From positions 682,001 to 746,000 of the forward strand of contig NZ_CP047189.1 in assembly GCF_030440575.1 (NCBI RefSeq): a stretch of DNA of 64,000 nucleotides, read 5' to 3'. The stretch comes from Corynebacterium ciconiae DSM 44920. Its GTDB lineage: Bacteria; Actinomycetota; Actinomycetes; Mycobacteriales; Mycobacteriaceae. Of the stretch, positions 46,300 to 55,259 are shown piece by piece; positions within the stretch are counted from its first letter, which is position 1; the number at the start of each line of letters is the position of its first letter. The translations under genes were made by a program, and so were the position numbers. The notes beneath the pieces were generated by a model. The model was not told where the DNA came from. It saw only the letters and a program-made list of their open reading frames with translations, and did no database searches.

Positions 46300-46304
46300 A
46301 GCCT

Positions 46305-46619
46305 CTATTGTGCCTTGTTCTGCTTATCGACAGCGGCAATCACATCCGCTGCCGTGGCGAAGGTGAATGCGTCCTCGTCACCCACCTGCACACCGGTGGC
46401 CTGTTCCACCCGCAGCGCCAACTCCAGCAGCTGCAGCCGAGACAGCCCTAAGTCCGTGACAAAGTCGGCGTCACAGTCCACCTCTTCGCGGTCGATGCCG
46501 GCCACCCTCGCAACCAGCCGCGTGATCTGGGTGCGGGTGTCGGCGGCGTCGGTGGGGTCCTCGGCCGCCGCCGGTTGGGCGCCCAAGGCGCGGGCGAGCT
46601 GTTCTCCTAGTTGGCTCAT
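46305..46619 (-). CDS. acyl carrier protein-like protein without the canonical phosphopantetheine serine
   Basis: 104 residues from ATG 46619. The ACP fold is evident: ITRLVARVAGIDREEV helix, DADFVTDLG loop, then helix 2 LELALRVEQATG and a helix ending in AADVIAAVD. The attachment motif, normally DLGxDSL, reads DLGLSRL, so the modified Ser is replaced by Arg and a Ser sits one residue earlier. The N-terminal ~30 residues are an acidic, alanine-rich extension. It may be a non-functional or alternatively used ACP. Operon with HAD-IIA. One repeated word at 46322. Confidence 0.75.
   Translation of the reverse strand: MSQLGEQLARALGAQPAAAEDPTDAADTRTQITRLVARVAGIDREEVDCDADFVTDLGLSRLQLLELALRVEQATGVQVGDEDAFTFATAADVIAAVDKQNKAQ
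46322..46331 (+). repeat. GCTTATCGAC word, copy 13
   Basis: At the 3-prime end of the acyl-carrier-like gene, read on the gene strand as AVDKQ. Extension weak (AGCGGC). Confidence 0.8.
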
Positions 46620-46656
46620 GCGTCCTAGCTTAACCGTGCGGCTAGGATGAACACTT

Positions 46657-47676
46657 ATGGATCTTGTTCCGCGCCGCTTCCAACAGCTCACCCAAGCCAT
46701 GGTGTGGCGGCTCACCCCTAGCGGGCGTAAGAAGCTCCGCGAGAGCCAGTATCGCCACGCCTCGGACCAGCACGCCCCTGGGCTGACCAATCCCACCGCC
46801 ACCGGCACCGTCACCGTCGATGACATACCGGTGCACTACTACCAGCTCGGCTGCGAGAACGAGCCCGCGGCCACCATTGTGTTCGTGCACGGCTTCACCC
46901 TCACCGCCGACTCCTTCTTCATGCAGATCGATCACCTACGCGAGCGCTACCCCCAGGTGCGCAGCCTAGCGGTGGATCTGCGCGGGCACGGGCGCACCGG
47001 CGAGGTCGACCCACGGCTGTGCACCATCTCTGGGGCCGCCGATGATGTCTTCGCCGCCATCAACGCCCGCACCCAGGACGAGCCCCTCATCCTTGTGGGC
47101 CACTCTCTTGGGGGCTTCGTGGTGTTTAACCTCCTGCGCCGCTATCACGAGCACCTTTCGGGCCGAGTACGCGGGCTCGTGCTGGTGGATACCGCCATCG
47201 ATTCCTTCTCCGCCCAGGGGGTGCCGCAGGTGTTGGCCTCACCGATCGCGGAGATGGCCTACAACGCGGTCGAAGCCGCCCCCGATGTGGTCCAAGGATA
47301 CCGCGACACCCTCACCGAGCTGCTCGGCCCAGCTCTCGCGACCTCGGTGTTTAAGGCCCACGATATCGAGTACCCCATCGTGGAATTCCATGCGGAGATG
47401 ATCCGGCACACCCCCTTGGCCACCATGGTCGGGTTCTTCGATGACCTTCAAGAACACGAGGAGCTGGAGGCAGCGCAGTATCTCCGCGGCATCCCCGGCT
47501 TCATCCTGGTGGGTAAGAAGGACATTTTTACTCCCGTGAGCCAATCTGAGCGCATCCACGAAGTCTGGCCCTATGCCACGCTAAAGATGGTCGCCGACAC
47601 CGGGCACATGCTGCCGCTAGAGCAGCCCGATCTGCTCAGCGCCTGCATCGATGAGCTGATCGACACGCTCGACTAA
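46657..47676 (+). CDS. alpha/beta hydrolase
   Basis: 339 residues. VFVHGFTLTADSF carries the oxyanion region, VGHSLGGFV the nucleophile elbow (Ser), and DTGHMLPLEQPD near the C-terminus the catalytic His. Sixty residues precede the core domain. The ATG at 46657 follows TAGGAT (46643-46648) by 8 nt, pointing to a leaderless mRNA. Divergent from the acyl carrier gene across 37 bp. Substrate unknown. A lipid or ester role is possible. Confidence 0.85.
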   Translation: MDLVPRRFQQLTQAMVWRLTPSGRKKLRESQYRHASDQHAPGLTNPTATGTVTVDDIPVHYYQLGCENEPAATIVFVHGFTLTADSFFMQIDHLRERYPQVRSLAVDLRGHGRTGEVDPRLCTISGAADDVFAAINARTQDEPLILVGHSLGGFVVFNLLRRYHEHLSGRVRGLVLVDTAIDSFSAQGVPQVLASPIAEMAYNAVEAAPDVVQGYRDTLTELLGPALATSVFKAHDIEYPIVEFHAEMIRHTPLATMVGFFDDLQEHEELEAAQYLRGIPGFILVGKKDIFTPVSQSERIHEVWPYATLKMVADTGHMLPLEQPDLLSACIDELIDTLD

Positions 47677-47694
47677 GCCCCTCAGCGCGCACAA

Positions 47695-47729
47695 CCGCCC
47701 CCACCCGAGGAAAGAACGGGTGGGGGCGG
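47695..47729. terminator. bidirectional hairpin terminator between the alpha/beta hydrolase and aceE
   Basis: Perfect 13-bp arms CCGCCCCCACCCG (47695-47707) and CGGGTGGGGGCGG (47717-47729) with a 9-nt loop lie between two convergent genes. Neither side has a long T-run. Confidence 0.7.
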
Positions 47730-47750
47730 AGGCGCTTGTTTAAGGAGAGT

Positions 47751-50486
47751 TTATGCCTCGGTGGGGTCGTCGAGCTTGTACTCCTTGGCGGCCTGAGCCA
47801 CCACATCCTCGTCCACCTTGCCCTCGCGGGCGAGCGCGGCCAGGGTGGCCACAACGATGGATTCGGCGTCGATGTTGAAGTAACGGCGCGCCGCCGGGCG
47901 GGTATCGGAGAAGCCGAAGCCATCCGCGCCCAGCACGGTGTAATCGCCAGGCACCCACTTGCGGATCTGGTCCGGCACGGTGGTGGCGAAGTCCGAGACG
48001 GCCACAAACGGGCCCTCGGCGTCGGCAAGCGTGCGGGTGACGAAGGGCTGCTCGTGCTTCTCGCCGGGGTGGCGCAGCGCGGCCAACTCATAGGCCTGAC
48101 CATCGCGGGCCAGCTCATTCCAGCTGGTTACCGAGTAGATGTTGGCGGAGACATCGTAGTCCTCGCGCAGCATCTCCTGGGCCTTGAGGGCTGCCTGCAT
48201 GCCGATACCGGAGGCCAGGATGTTCGCGGAGTGCTTCGCGGAGGCGGCATCGTCGTAGAGGTAGATGCCCTTGAGCAGACCCTCGACATCAAGGTTCTCT
48301 GGCACTGCGGGCTGCGGGGTGGGCTCGTTGTAGATGGTGAGGTAGTAGATCACGTCCTCGCCACGGCCCTCGCCGTACATGCGGTCGATGCCCTCGCGCA
48401 CGATATAGGCCAACTCGTAGGCGAAGGCCGGATCGTAGGAGACCACCGAGGGGTTGGTGGAGGCCAGCACGGGGGAGTGACCATCCATGTGCTGCAGGCC
48501 CTCGCCGGTCAGCGTGGTGCGGCCGGCGGTGGCGCCGAGCAGGAAGCCACGGGCCATCTGGTCGGCGGCGGCCCACACGGAATCACCGGTGCGCTGGAAG
48601 CCGAACATCGAGTAGAAGATGTACAGCGGAATCATCGGCACGCCGTGGGTGGCATAGGAGGTGCCGGCGGCGATGAACTCGCCCATAGAACCGGCCTCGT
48701 TGATGCCCTCGTGCATGATCTGGCCGTCGATCGCCTCGCGGTAGGAGAGCATGAGGTCATGATCCACCGGGGTGTAGTTCTGGCCGTGCGGGTTGTAGAT
48801 CTTCAGCGTCGGGAACCACGAGTCCATGCCGAAGGTGCGGGCCTCATCGGGGATGATCGGCACGAAGTGCTGCGCCAGCTCCTTATCGCGCATCAGGTCC
48901 TTGAAGATACGCACCACCGCCATGGTGGTGGCCACCTTCTGCTTACCCGAGCCCTTAAGCGCAGACTTCAGCTTCTCAATTGGGGGAACACTCAGCGGCG
49001 TGTAGCTTTCGCGACGCTCCGGCAGGAAGCCGCCGAGCTCCTTGCGGCGCTCCAGCATGTACTTGACTTCCTCGGATTCCGGCCCGGGGTTGTAGTACGG
49101 CGGCAGGTAGGGATCCTTCTCCAGTTCCTCATCGGAGATCGGGATCTCCTGCTTATCGCGGAACTTCTTCAGATCCTCCGCGGTGAGCTTCTTCATCTGG
49201 TGGGTGGCGTTGCGGCCTTCAAAGTTGTGGCCCAAGCCGTAGCCCTTAATGGTGTGCGCAAGGATCACGGTCGGGCGATCCTTGGTTTCCATGGCGCGCT
49301 TGAAAGCGGCATACACCTTGCGGTAGTCGTGGCCGCCGCGGCGCAGGTTCCAGATCTCCTCGTCGGTCATGTCCTCGACCAGCTTGGCGGTGCGCTCGTC
49401 GCGGCCGAAGAAGTGTTCGCGCACATAGGCGCCATCGTTGGCTTTGAAGGTTTGGAAATCGCCGTCCGGGGTGTGGTTCATCAGGTGAACCAGGGCGCCT
49501 TCCTTGTCCTTCTCGAAGAGCTTGTCCCACTCGCGCCCCCACACAACCTTCACCACGGACCAGCCGGCGCCGCGGAAGAAGGACTCCAGCTCCTGGATGA
49601 TCTGGGTGTTACCGCGCACCGGGCCGTCCAGGCGCTGCAGGTTGCAGTTGATCACGAAGGTGAGGTTGTCCAAGTTGTCGAGGGCAGCCATGTGGATCAG
49701 GCCGCGGGACTCGGGCTCGTCCATCTCGCCGTCGCCCAAGAACGCCCACACATGCTGGTCCGAGGTGTCCTTGATACCGCGGTTGTGCAGGTAGCGGTTG
49801 AAGCGCGCCTGATAGATCGCGTTCATCGGCCCCAGGCCCATGGACACGGTGGGGAATTCCCAGAACTTCGGCATCAGGTGCGGGTGTGGGTAGGAGGGCA
49901 TACCACCCTGGGGGCGGGAGACCTCTTGGCGGAAGCCATCGAGATCGTCCTCACTGAGTCGCCCCTCGAGGAAGGCGCGAGCATACATGCCGGGGGAGGC
50001 GTGGCCCTGGAAGAAGATCTGGTCACCGCCGCCCGGGTGGTCCTTACCGCGGAAGAAGTGGTTGAAGCCCACCTCGTAGAGCGGGGCAGCGCCGGCATAG
50101 GTGGAGATGTGGCCACCGACCTCGATGCCGGGGCGCTGGGCGCGGTGCACCATGATCGCGGCGTTCCAGCGAATCCAGCGACGATAACGCTTCTCGATGG
50201 TCTCGTCGCCGGGAAACTCCGGCTCCATGCTGGTGGGGATGGTATTCACGTAATCCGTCGAGGTCAGAGACGGCAGTGGCACGCGGCGGGCGCTGGCGCG
50301 CTCCAGCAGGCGCAGCATGAGGAAGCGGGCACGGGTGATGTCCGACTCCGCGAGCATGCCATCGAGGGATTCCAGCCACTCGCGGGTCTCCTCGGGGTCC
50401 ACGTCATTGAGATACGACGCAACGCCATCACGAATGAGAGAGAAGTTTGATTGGTCTTGAGAGCTGTCGCCGGCGGCGGAAGCCAT
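47751..50486 (-). CDS. aceE: pyruvate dehydrogenase E1 component (homodimeric)
   Basis: 911 residues, the full size of actinobacterial AceE. The thiamine-diphosphate site is [12 protein letters not shown] followed ~20 residues later by [20 protein letters not shown]. The [23 protein letters not shown] transketolase segment is further on. It decarboxylates pyruvate to feed acetyl-CoA in the PDH (in corynebacteria PDH-ODH) supercomplex. Strong AGGAGG site before the ATG. A palindrome ~95 bp upstream may be an operator. Confidence 0.97.
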   Translation of the reverse strand: MASAAGDSSQDQSNFSLIRDGVASYLNDVDPEETREWLESLDGMLAESDITRARFLMLRLLERASARRVPLPSLTSTDYVNTIPTSMEPEFPGDETIEKRYRRWIRWNAAIMVHRAQRPGIEVGGHISTYAGAAPLYEVGFNHFFRGKDHPGGGDQIFFQGHASPGMYARAFLEGRLSEDDLDGFRQEVSRPQGGMPSYPHPHLMPKFWEFPTVSMGLGPMNAIYQARFNRYLHNRGIKDTSDQHVWAFLGDGEMDEPESRGLIHMAALDNLDNLTFVINCNLQRLDGPVRGNTQIIQELESFFRGAGWSVVKVVWGREWDKLFEKDKEGALVHLMNHTPDGDFQTFKANDGAYVREHFFGRDERTAKLVEDMTDEEIWNLRRGGHDYRKVYAAFKRAMETKDRPTVILAHTIKGYGLGHNFEGRNATHQMKKLTAEDLKKFRDKQEIPISDEELEKDPYLPPYYNPGPESEEVKYMLERRKELGGFLPERRESYTPLSVPPIEKLKSALKGSGKQKVATTMAVVRIFKDLMRDKELAQHFVPIIPDEARTFGMDSWFPTLKIYNPHGQNYTPVDHDLMLSYREAIDGQIMHEGINEAGSMGEFIAAGTSYATHGVPMIPLYIFYSMFGFQRTGDSVWAAADQMARGFLLGATAGRTTLTGEGLQHMDGHSPVLASTNPSVVSYDPAFAYELAYIVREGIDRMYGEGRGEDVIYYLTIYNEPTPQPAVPENLDVEGLLKGIYLYDDAASAKHSANILASGIGMQAALKAQEMLREDYDVSANIYSVTSWNELARDGQAYELAALRHPGEKHEQPFVTRTLADAEGPFVAVSDFATTVPDQIRKWVPGDYTVLGADGFGFSDTRPAARRYFNIDAESIVVATLAALAREGKVDEDVVAQAAKEYKLDDPTEA

Positions 50487-50578
50487 GCCTAAATCCTCCT
50501 AAGGTCAAAAAGTGGTCCTTCGTTGAATACCCCATCACCCTCTAAAAGGGGGCGCGCGGAGGCGGCTGGGGTGTTCGC

Positions 50579-50595
50579 GGCAGACTATGTCTGCC
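50579..50595. promoter_or_regulatory. perfect palindrome upstream of aceE
   Basis: GGCAGAC-TAT-GTCTGCC has 7-bp perfect arms and a 3-bp centre, 93 bp upstream of the aceE start. This has the form of a dimeric regulator binding site. The regulator is not identified. Confidence 0.45.
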
Positions 50596-50660
50596 TAACA
50601 GAATACGGATCATCCTACGGCGGCGTTCAACGGCATTCCCCCGATCCTTTTGTACACAAT

Positions 50661-50676
50661 GCTTATCGACGCCACC
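50661..50676 (+). repeat. GCTTATCGACGCCACC word, copy 14 (16-bp form)
   Basis: In the aceE/DUF3052 intergenic region. Full form, followed by CACCC. Confidence 0.9.
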
Positions 50677-50941
50677 CACCCGTCTTTTTGCCCCGTGCCT
50701 GCGGATTGGTCCGCGCCCTTTATGCAGCTAAGCGCTTCGCATGGCAGGGCAGTGGCGGGCGGGTAGTGCCAACCCGGCTGGGAGGTGATGTGTGTGGCTG
50801 GCGGGGGTGTATCCCCACATGCGTGGTGGGACGTGTGGGGTAGGCCTTAGGGCATTTTTAGTTTGGGATGAGATAAAAGGCTTCGAGGGCTGTAGTCTCA
50901 GTAGGGTGACCTCAACGAAATCTCAGGAAGGAACCAACGCA

Positions 50942-51370
50942 GTGGGCGACGCCCCCGGCGCCGCAAAGAACAGCGGAGCAGATTATGCCCAGCTGCTGGA
51001 CGTAAAGTCCGGCGACATCATCCAAGAAGTCGGCTGGGACGAAGACGCAGACAGCGCCATCAGTGAGGCGATCGAAGACGCCATCGGCGCCGAACTCCTC
51101 CAAGAAGACACTGACGAACTCTGCGATGTCGTGCTGCTGTGGTGGCGCGAGGAAGACGGAGACCTCGTCGATGGCCTAGTGGATGCCATCCGCTCCCTCG
51201 CTGATAGTGGCGCGGTGTGGCTACTGACCCCGGGTGCTGGGCATCCCGGCACCATCGAACCGGGCGTGATCGCAGAATCCGCTCAGCTCGCCGGGCTCGT
51301 GCAGACCAAGGCCGAACGCCTCGGAGATTGGCAGGGCTCCTGCCTCGTGCAGCGTGGCTATAAGCGTTAA
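50942..51370 (+). CDS. DUF3052 family protein
   Basis: 142 residues from GTG 50942 with AGGAAGGA upstream. An in-frame GTG at 50906 is an alternative. The sequence KSGDIIQEVGWDEDADSAISEAIEDAIG and the ending DWQGSCLVQRGYKR match an actinobacterial DUF3052 protein, small and acidic, consistently found near aceE. Function unknown. Soluble. Confidence 0.85.
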   Translation: MGDAPGAAKNSGADYAQLLDVKSGDIIQEVGWDEDADSAISEAIEDAIGAELLQEDTDELCDVVLLWWREEDGDLVDGLVDAIRSLADSGAVWLLTPGAGHPGTIEPGVIAESAQLAGLVQTKAERLGDWQGSCLVQRGYKR

Positions 51371-51466
51371 CTCACCTTTGCTATTCGCGCAGCTAGAGTG
51401 TGCGATTTTAAGAATTACTCTCTAGCTGTGCTACTGTGTCGACACGGCTCACTGTGGTGAGCGTGC

Positions 51467-51539
51467 GCGCCTTTAGCTCAGCTGGAAGAGCAGCTGGTTT
51501 ACACCCAGCAGGTCGGCGGTTCGAGCCCGTCAGGGCGCA
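51467..51539 (+). tRNA. tRNA-Val (TAC)
   Basis: Acceptor GCGCCTT/AGGGCGC with one U-G pair, D-arm GCTCAGCTGG, anticodon stem GCTGG/CCAGC with loop TTTACAC (anticodon TAC), T-arm GGTTCGAGCC, discriminator A, no encoded CCA. Confidence 0.93.
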
Positions 51540-51546
51540 CAGATTC

Positions 51547-51577
51547 ACAGCCTCATCTGCGTCAGTGGTGGGGCTGT
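51547..51577 (+). terminator. hairpin terminator after tRNA-Val
   Basis: Arms ACAGCCTC (51547-51554) and GGGGCTGT (51570-51577) pair with one wobble, followed by TTCTC, 8 bp after the tRNA. Confidence 0.5.
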
Positions 51578-51673
51578 TTCTCATGTCGGTGGTTGTGAAC
51601 TCGAAATAGTGAACGATGGGAATAGTATTCCCCCGCAACGTGCATCGCCGCAGTACAGGCCTAGAGTGGGGCC

Positions 51674-52570
51674 ATGACAATCACATCCGCAACCCAGGTA
51701 CAGACCGTCATGGTTGCCGGATCCGGCGTCCTCGGCGCTCAGATCGCACTCCAATGCGCAGTGTTTGGCAAGACGGTTCATCTCTACGACATCTCAGACG
51801 ATGCCCTCGCTCATGCCGAGAAAGTCCTCGACATCATCGCCCCGAAGGTTGTCGCCGACACCTCCTTCACCACCTCCCTGGTGGATCAAGCTCGCGATCG
51901 CATCACCATGACCACCCAGTTGGACGAGGCCACCGCCGGCGTCCAGCTCGTGATCGAAGCAGTTCCAGAGTCCACAGACATCAAAGACGAGTTCTATTCC
52001 CAGCTGGCTGAACATCTGGATGAGGATACGATCCTCTGCACCAACACCTCCACTCTCGCCCCCAGCACCTTTGCTCAGCACACGGGGCGGCCAGAGAAGT
52101 TCTTGGCGTTGCACTTCGCCAATGAAATCTGGAAGAACAACACCGGTGAAGTCATGGGACATGCCGGCACAGACCCGGCAATCTTCGACATCGTGGTGCA
52201 ATTCGCCGAAGACATCGGCCTTGTCCCGCTGCCGCTCCATAAGGAATGGCCCGGCTACATCCTCAACACTTTGCTCGTGCCGCTGCTCAACGCCTCGCTG
52301 CGGCTGCTCGTGGAGGGGGTATCTGATGCTCCCACCATCGACCTCACGTGGCGCACCGCCTCCCACTCCCCGCTGGGGCCGCTGCAAATCCTTGACCGCG
52401 TGGGCATTCCCACCGCGTACCACATCATCTCCACCCGCGGTAAGCAAGGCGATGAAGAGTCCGCCAAGATCGCCGCATTCCTCAAAGAAAACTACCTCGA
52501 TACCGGCCGCACCGGTCTCAACGCCGGCCACGGTTTCTACGACTATGACGAGAAGGGACATCAGCTGTGA
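51674..52570 (+). CDS. 3-hydroxyacyl-CoA dehydrogenase
   Basis: 298 residues. N-terminal Rossmann motif VAGSGVLGAQIA (GxGxxG), the LVIEAVPE strand, TNTSTLAPSTFA with the catalytic-loop Ser/Thr, and LHFANEIWKNN with the catalytic His of HAD-type dehydrogenases. The C-terminal helical dimerisation domain is present. TAGAGT (51662-51667) lies 6 nt before the ATG, so the mRNA is probably leaderless. The next gene, oleate hydratase, starts in the overlapping GTGA. The pair may act on hydroxy fatty acid derivatives. Confidence 0.88.
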   Translation: MTITSATQVQTVMVAGSGVLGAQIALQCAVFGKTVHLYDISDDALAHAEKVLDIIAPKVVADTSFTTSLVDQARDRITMTTQLDEATAGVQLVIEAVPESTDIKDEFYSQLAEHLDEDTILCTNTSTLAPSTFAQHTGRPEKFLALHFANEIWKNNTGEVMGHAGTDPAIFDIVVQFAEDIGLVPLPLHKEWPGYILNTLLVPLLNASLRLLVEGVSDAPTIDLTWRTASHSPLGPLQILDRVGIPTAYHIISTRGKQGDEESAKIAAFLKENYLDTGRTGLNAGHGFYDYDEKGHQL

Positions 52571-54411
52571 GCAGCACAGAGAAGATCTACCAAAAGTCAT
52601 TTCCCGTGTCTCCCGATGGCAACCCCTATGTGCACAATGACCTCGGGCGATACACCCAGAACAGGCCCGTACCGCCCGCCGATGTGGCAGAGCGCAAGGC
52701 CTATCTCGTAGGCAGCGGCATCGCCAGCCTCATTGCGGCCGCCTATTTGGTGCGCGATGGCCAGATGCCGGGAGAAAACATCACCATCCTCGAAGAGCTG
52801 GCCATGCCTGGTGGCGCCTTCGATGGCAACGGCGACACCGAGCGAGGCTTCATCGCCCGCGGCGGCCGCGAGATGGGGCAGCACTTTGAGTGCTTCTGGG
52901 ACATCATGAAGGACATCCCCGCCTTAGAGATGCCGGAGCCCTATTCGGTGCTGGACGAGTTTCGCATCACCAATGAAAACGATCCGAACAAGTCCAACTG
53001 CCGCGTGATCAACTCCGGCGGCGAGAAGGTAGATACCTACAAGATGGGTATCAACAAGAAGGGGCAGCTGGCCATCATCCGGCTGCTGTTGGCGAAGGAA
53101 GAGGACACCTACTACAAGACCATCGAGGACTGGTTCGATCAGGACTTCCTCGACTCGATGTTCTACACCCTGTTCAAGACGATGTTTGCCTTCGAACAGT
53201 GGCAGTCCTTGACTGAGATGAAGCGCTACATGCATCGCTTCCTGCAGTACCTGCCGGGCTTCTCGGATCTGTCCTGCCTGCGATTTTCCAAGTACAACCA
53301 GTACGACTCCTTTGTGGTGCCGCTGGTGCGCTGGCTCAAGGATCGCGGTGTCGTGTTCCAGTACAACACCCAAGTTCTTGACCTAGACATGGAGATCACC
53401 GCCCACCGCAAGGTAGTCACGGGCATCGTCACCCGGCGCACGGAGGCCGATGCCGCAGCGCCCGTCGAAGCTGACATGGGCTCGGTCACCCGCGGCGGGA
53501 GCGAAGGGGCGGAAGAGACCATACCGGTGCGCGCCACCGACCTAGTGTTTGTGACCAATGGTTCGCTCACCGAGTCCACCGGCTACGGCGATATGGACAC
53601 AGCGGCTCCCTATCACAAGGACGCCGAGGATGGCTGGGTCCTGTGGCGCAATCTGGCGAAGAAATCCGCCGTCTTCGGCCGTCCCGATGTGTTCACCGCC
53701 GACACCGATAAAACAGTGTGGCAGTCGATCTCCTTCAACTTTATCGGCGAGGACCACCCCTTCCTCCGACGCATCAAGGAACTCTCCGGCAATGATCCGC
53801 TCTCCGGCACAACGGTCACCGGCGGCATCATCACCGTGCAGGATTCCTCTTGGTGCATCTCGTTGACCATGAACCGCCAGCCGCAGTTCCACGGTCAGCC
53901 TAAGGACTGGGGCGTGGCCTGGGCTTATGGTCTCTACCCGCTGAAGAAGGGCGACACCACCGACAAGACCATGCTGGAGTGCACCGGCGAGGAGCTCCTC
54001 AAGGAGTACTGCTACCACTTCGGCTTGATGGATCAGTTCGAGGAGATCAAGGCGCGCACCAAGGTGCGCATCGCCACCATGCCGTATGTGACTGCCTTCT
54101 TCATGCCGCGCGGCAAAGGCGATCGCCCCGAGGTGATCCCAGAGGGCTGCGTCAACCTGGCGTTCCTGGGCCAGTTTGCCGAGACTCCGGACGATTGCAT
54201 CTTCACCACCGAAGGCTCCGCCCGCACCGCGATGATGGGTGTGTATGGTCTGCTGGATCTGGACAAGGACATCCCACCGATCTGGCCGGCCCAATACGAT
54301 ATTCGCGCTCTGCTCGCCAGCGCCAAGACCATGAACAACGGCACGCTGCCAGGCGGGAAGGTGCTCCGTCGCTTCCTCAAGAACACCTACTACGAAGACA
54401 TCCTGCCCTAG
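52567..54411 (+). CDS. ohyA: oleate hydratase
   Basis: 614-residue FAD-dependent fatty-acid hydratase that adds water across the cis-9 double bond of oleate and similar acids, giving 10-hydroxystearate. The nucleotide site AYLVGSGIASLIAAAYL is near residue 45, then EELAMPGGAFDG and the family-specific FIARGGREMGQHFECFWDI. It is used by host-associated bacteria to detoxify unsaturated fatty acids. GTG start overlaps the preceding dehydrogenase by 4 nt, so translation is coupled. Confidence 0.95.
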   Translation: MSSTEKIYQKSFPVSPDGNPYVHNDLGRYTQNRPVPPADVAERKAYLVGSGIASLIAAAYLVRDGQMPGENITILEELAMPGGAFDGNGDTERGFIARGGREMGQHFECFWDIMKDIPALEMPEPYSVLDEFRITNENDPNKSNCRVINSGGEKVDTYKMGINKKGQLAIIRLLLAKEEDTYYKTIEDWFDQDFLDSMFYTLFKTMFAFEQWQSLTEMKRYMHRFLQYLPGFSDLSCLRFSKYNQYDSFVVPLVRWLKDRGVVFQYNTQVLDLDMEITAHRKVVTGIVTRRTEADAAAPVEADMGSVTRGGSEGAEETIPVRATDLVFVTNGSLTESTGYGDMDTAAPYHKDAEDGWVLWRNLAKKSAVFGRPDVFTADTDKTVWQSISFNFIGEDHPFLRRIKELSGNDPLSGTTVTGGIITVQDSSWCISLTMNRQPQFHGQPKDWGVAWAYGLYPLKKGDTTDKTMLECTGEELLKEYCYHFGLMDQFEEIKARTKVRIATMPYVTAFFMPRGKGDRPEVIPEGCVNLAFLGQFAETPDDCIFTTEGSARTAMMGVYGLLDLDKDIPPIWPAQYDIRALLASAKTMNNGTLPGGKVLRRFLKNTYYEDILP

Positions 54412-55259
54412 AGCAGCCTCGCGGAACGCAGCGTGTCTGCCAGATGATCTGTGGTCTCGTCCGAACACCACAGCGTTGAACGCGACATTCCGCCGGCAGC
54501 GAGAGTGAGTTCATGATCTCGCCGCGTCAGCCGAGTAGACACGCGCACACCCTCACAATCACCACCGCCGTTAGCCTGAAGCATTACCGAGGTGCTTAGG
54601 CTGACGGCGGTGAGTTCTGTTGCGCCCACCGCCTCTGCCGCGGCCACCGGCATACCTGCCAGCAAGTAGCTGGCAACAACCACGTCGAGGGCGCGGCGGC
54701 GAAGCTCGGCTGGAGCATCCACACCTTGGGCGATCGCCTGCACTAGTTGCTGAACTTCGGCCGCGCGGGGAGTCGACCTCAGCGCGCTCAGGGCATCGAG
54801 GATGCTGAGGCTTTCCGCAGTCGTTGGCGTGAGCTGGGCGAGGTGGGCGTTATGAAGCGTGCAGAGCTGATTCTGCACATCCTGAACGGATAACCGCGTG
54901 TGGCTCACCCACGGATCGAGCAGCCACGAGATGCGTGCGAGCGAGTGCATCCAGACGGCAGTAGGGGAGGCGTGCGGGTCGGCGGTGGGATCACCGAAAG
55001 CAGTATGGATGAGCGTGACCACCCCCTCGGGAGATTCGGCTGTATGGGGGTCGAAGCCTCGGCCGGTGAGTGTATGCAGCGTGATCCCGAGGCGCTCGGC
55101 GAGCAGGCTGAGAATCTCCGGTGGTGGGAATCCACAACCCCGTTCCCACCGAGAAATTGAACTCGGCGAGCACACACCCCGCGCCAGTTCGGCTTGGGAA
55201 AGCTGTCGATCGAGGCGCGCGTGGTGCAGGCGTCGACCCAGATCTGCTGCATCTCTCAC
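54408..55259 (-). CDS. XRE-family transcriptional regulator
   Basis: 283 residues from GTG 55259, which has AGGAGG 6-7 nt upstream and overlaps the MFS stop (GTGA). An N-terminal HTH domain (RLDRQLSQAELARGVCSPSSISRWERG) is followed by ~220 residues of mostly helical ligand-binding-like region. It ends overlapping the convergent oleate hydratase gene by 4 nt. As a downstream partner of an MFS transporter it probably controls that operon. The inducer is unknown. Confidence 0.82.
   Translation of the reverse strand: MRDAADLGRRLHHARLDRQLSQAELARGVCSPSSISRWERGCGFPPPEILSLLAERLGITLHTLTGRGFDPHTAESPEGVVTLIHTAFGDPTADPHASPTAVWMHSLARISWLLDPWVSHTRLSVQDVQNQLCTLHNAHLAQLTPTTAESLSILDALSALRSTPRAAEVQQLVQAIAQGVDAPAELRRRALDVVVASYLLAGMPVAAAEAVGATELTAVSLSTSVMLQANGGGDCEGVRVSTRLTRRDHELTLAAGGMSRSTLWCSDETTDHLADTLRSARLL

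Larger units (their letters stand above)
50487..50941. other. 455-bp intergenic region between aceE and the DUF3052 gene
   Basis: Contains the leftward aceE leader and AGGAGG site, a 17-bp palindrome (50579-50595), a full GCTTATCGACGCCACC word (50661) and, near 50900, the probable promoter/leader of the DUF3052 gene. A frame on the + strand (50523-50843) lacks a ribosome site and coding character. Confidence 0.6.

Noticed and set aside
47736..50450. Long + strand frame across aceE
   Set aside because: It is entirely antisense to aceE, whose thiamine-diphosphate motifs and length are unmistakable. The reverse frame has high Gly/His/Val composition typical of an antisense shadow in GC-rich DNA.
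50523..50843. Possible small gene in the aceE upstream region
   Set aside because: No ribosome site, and it spans the aceE leader, the palindrome and the repeated word. Composition does not look coding.
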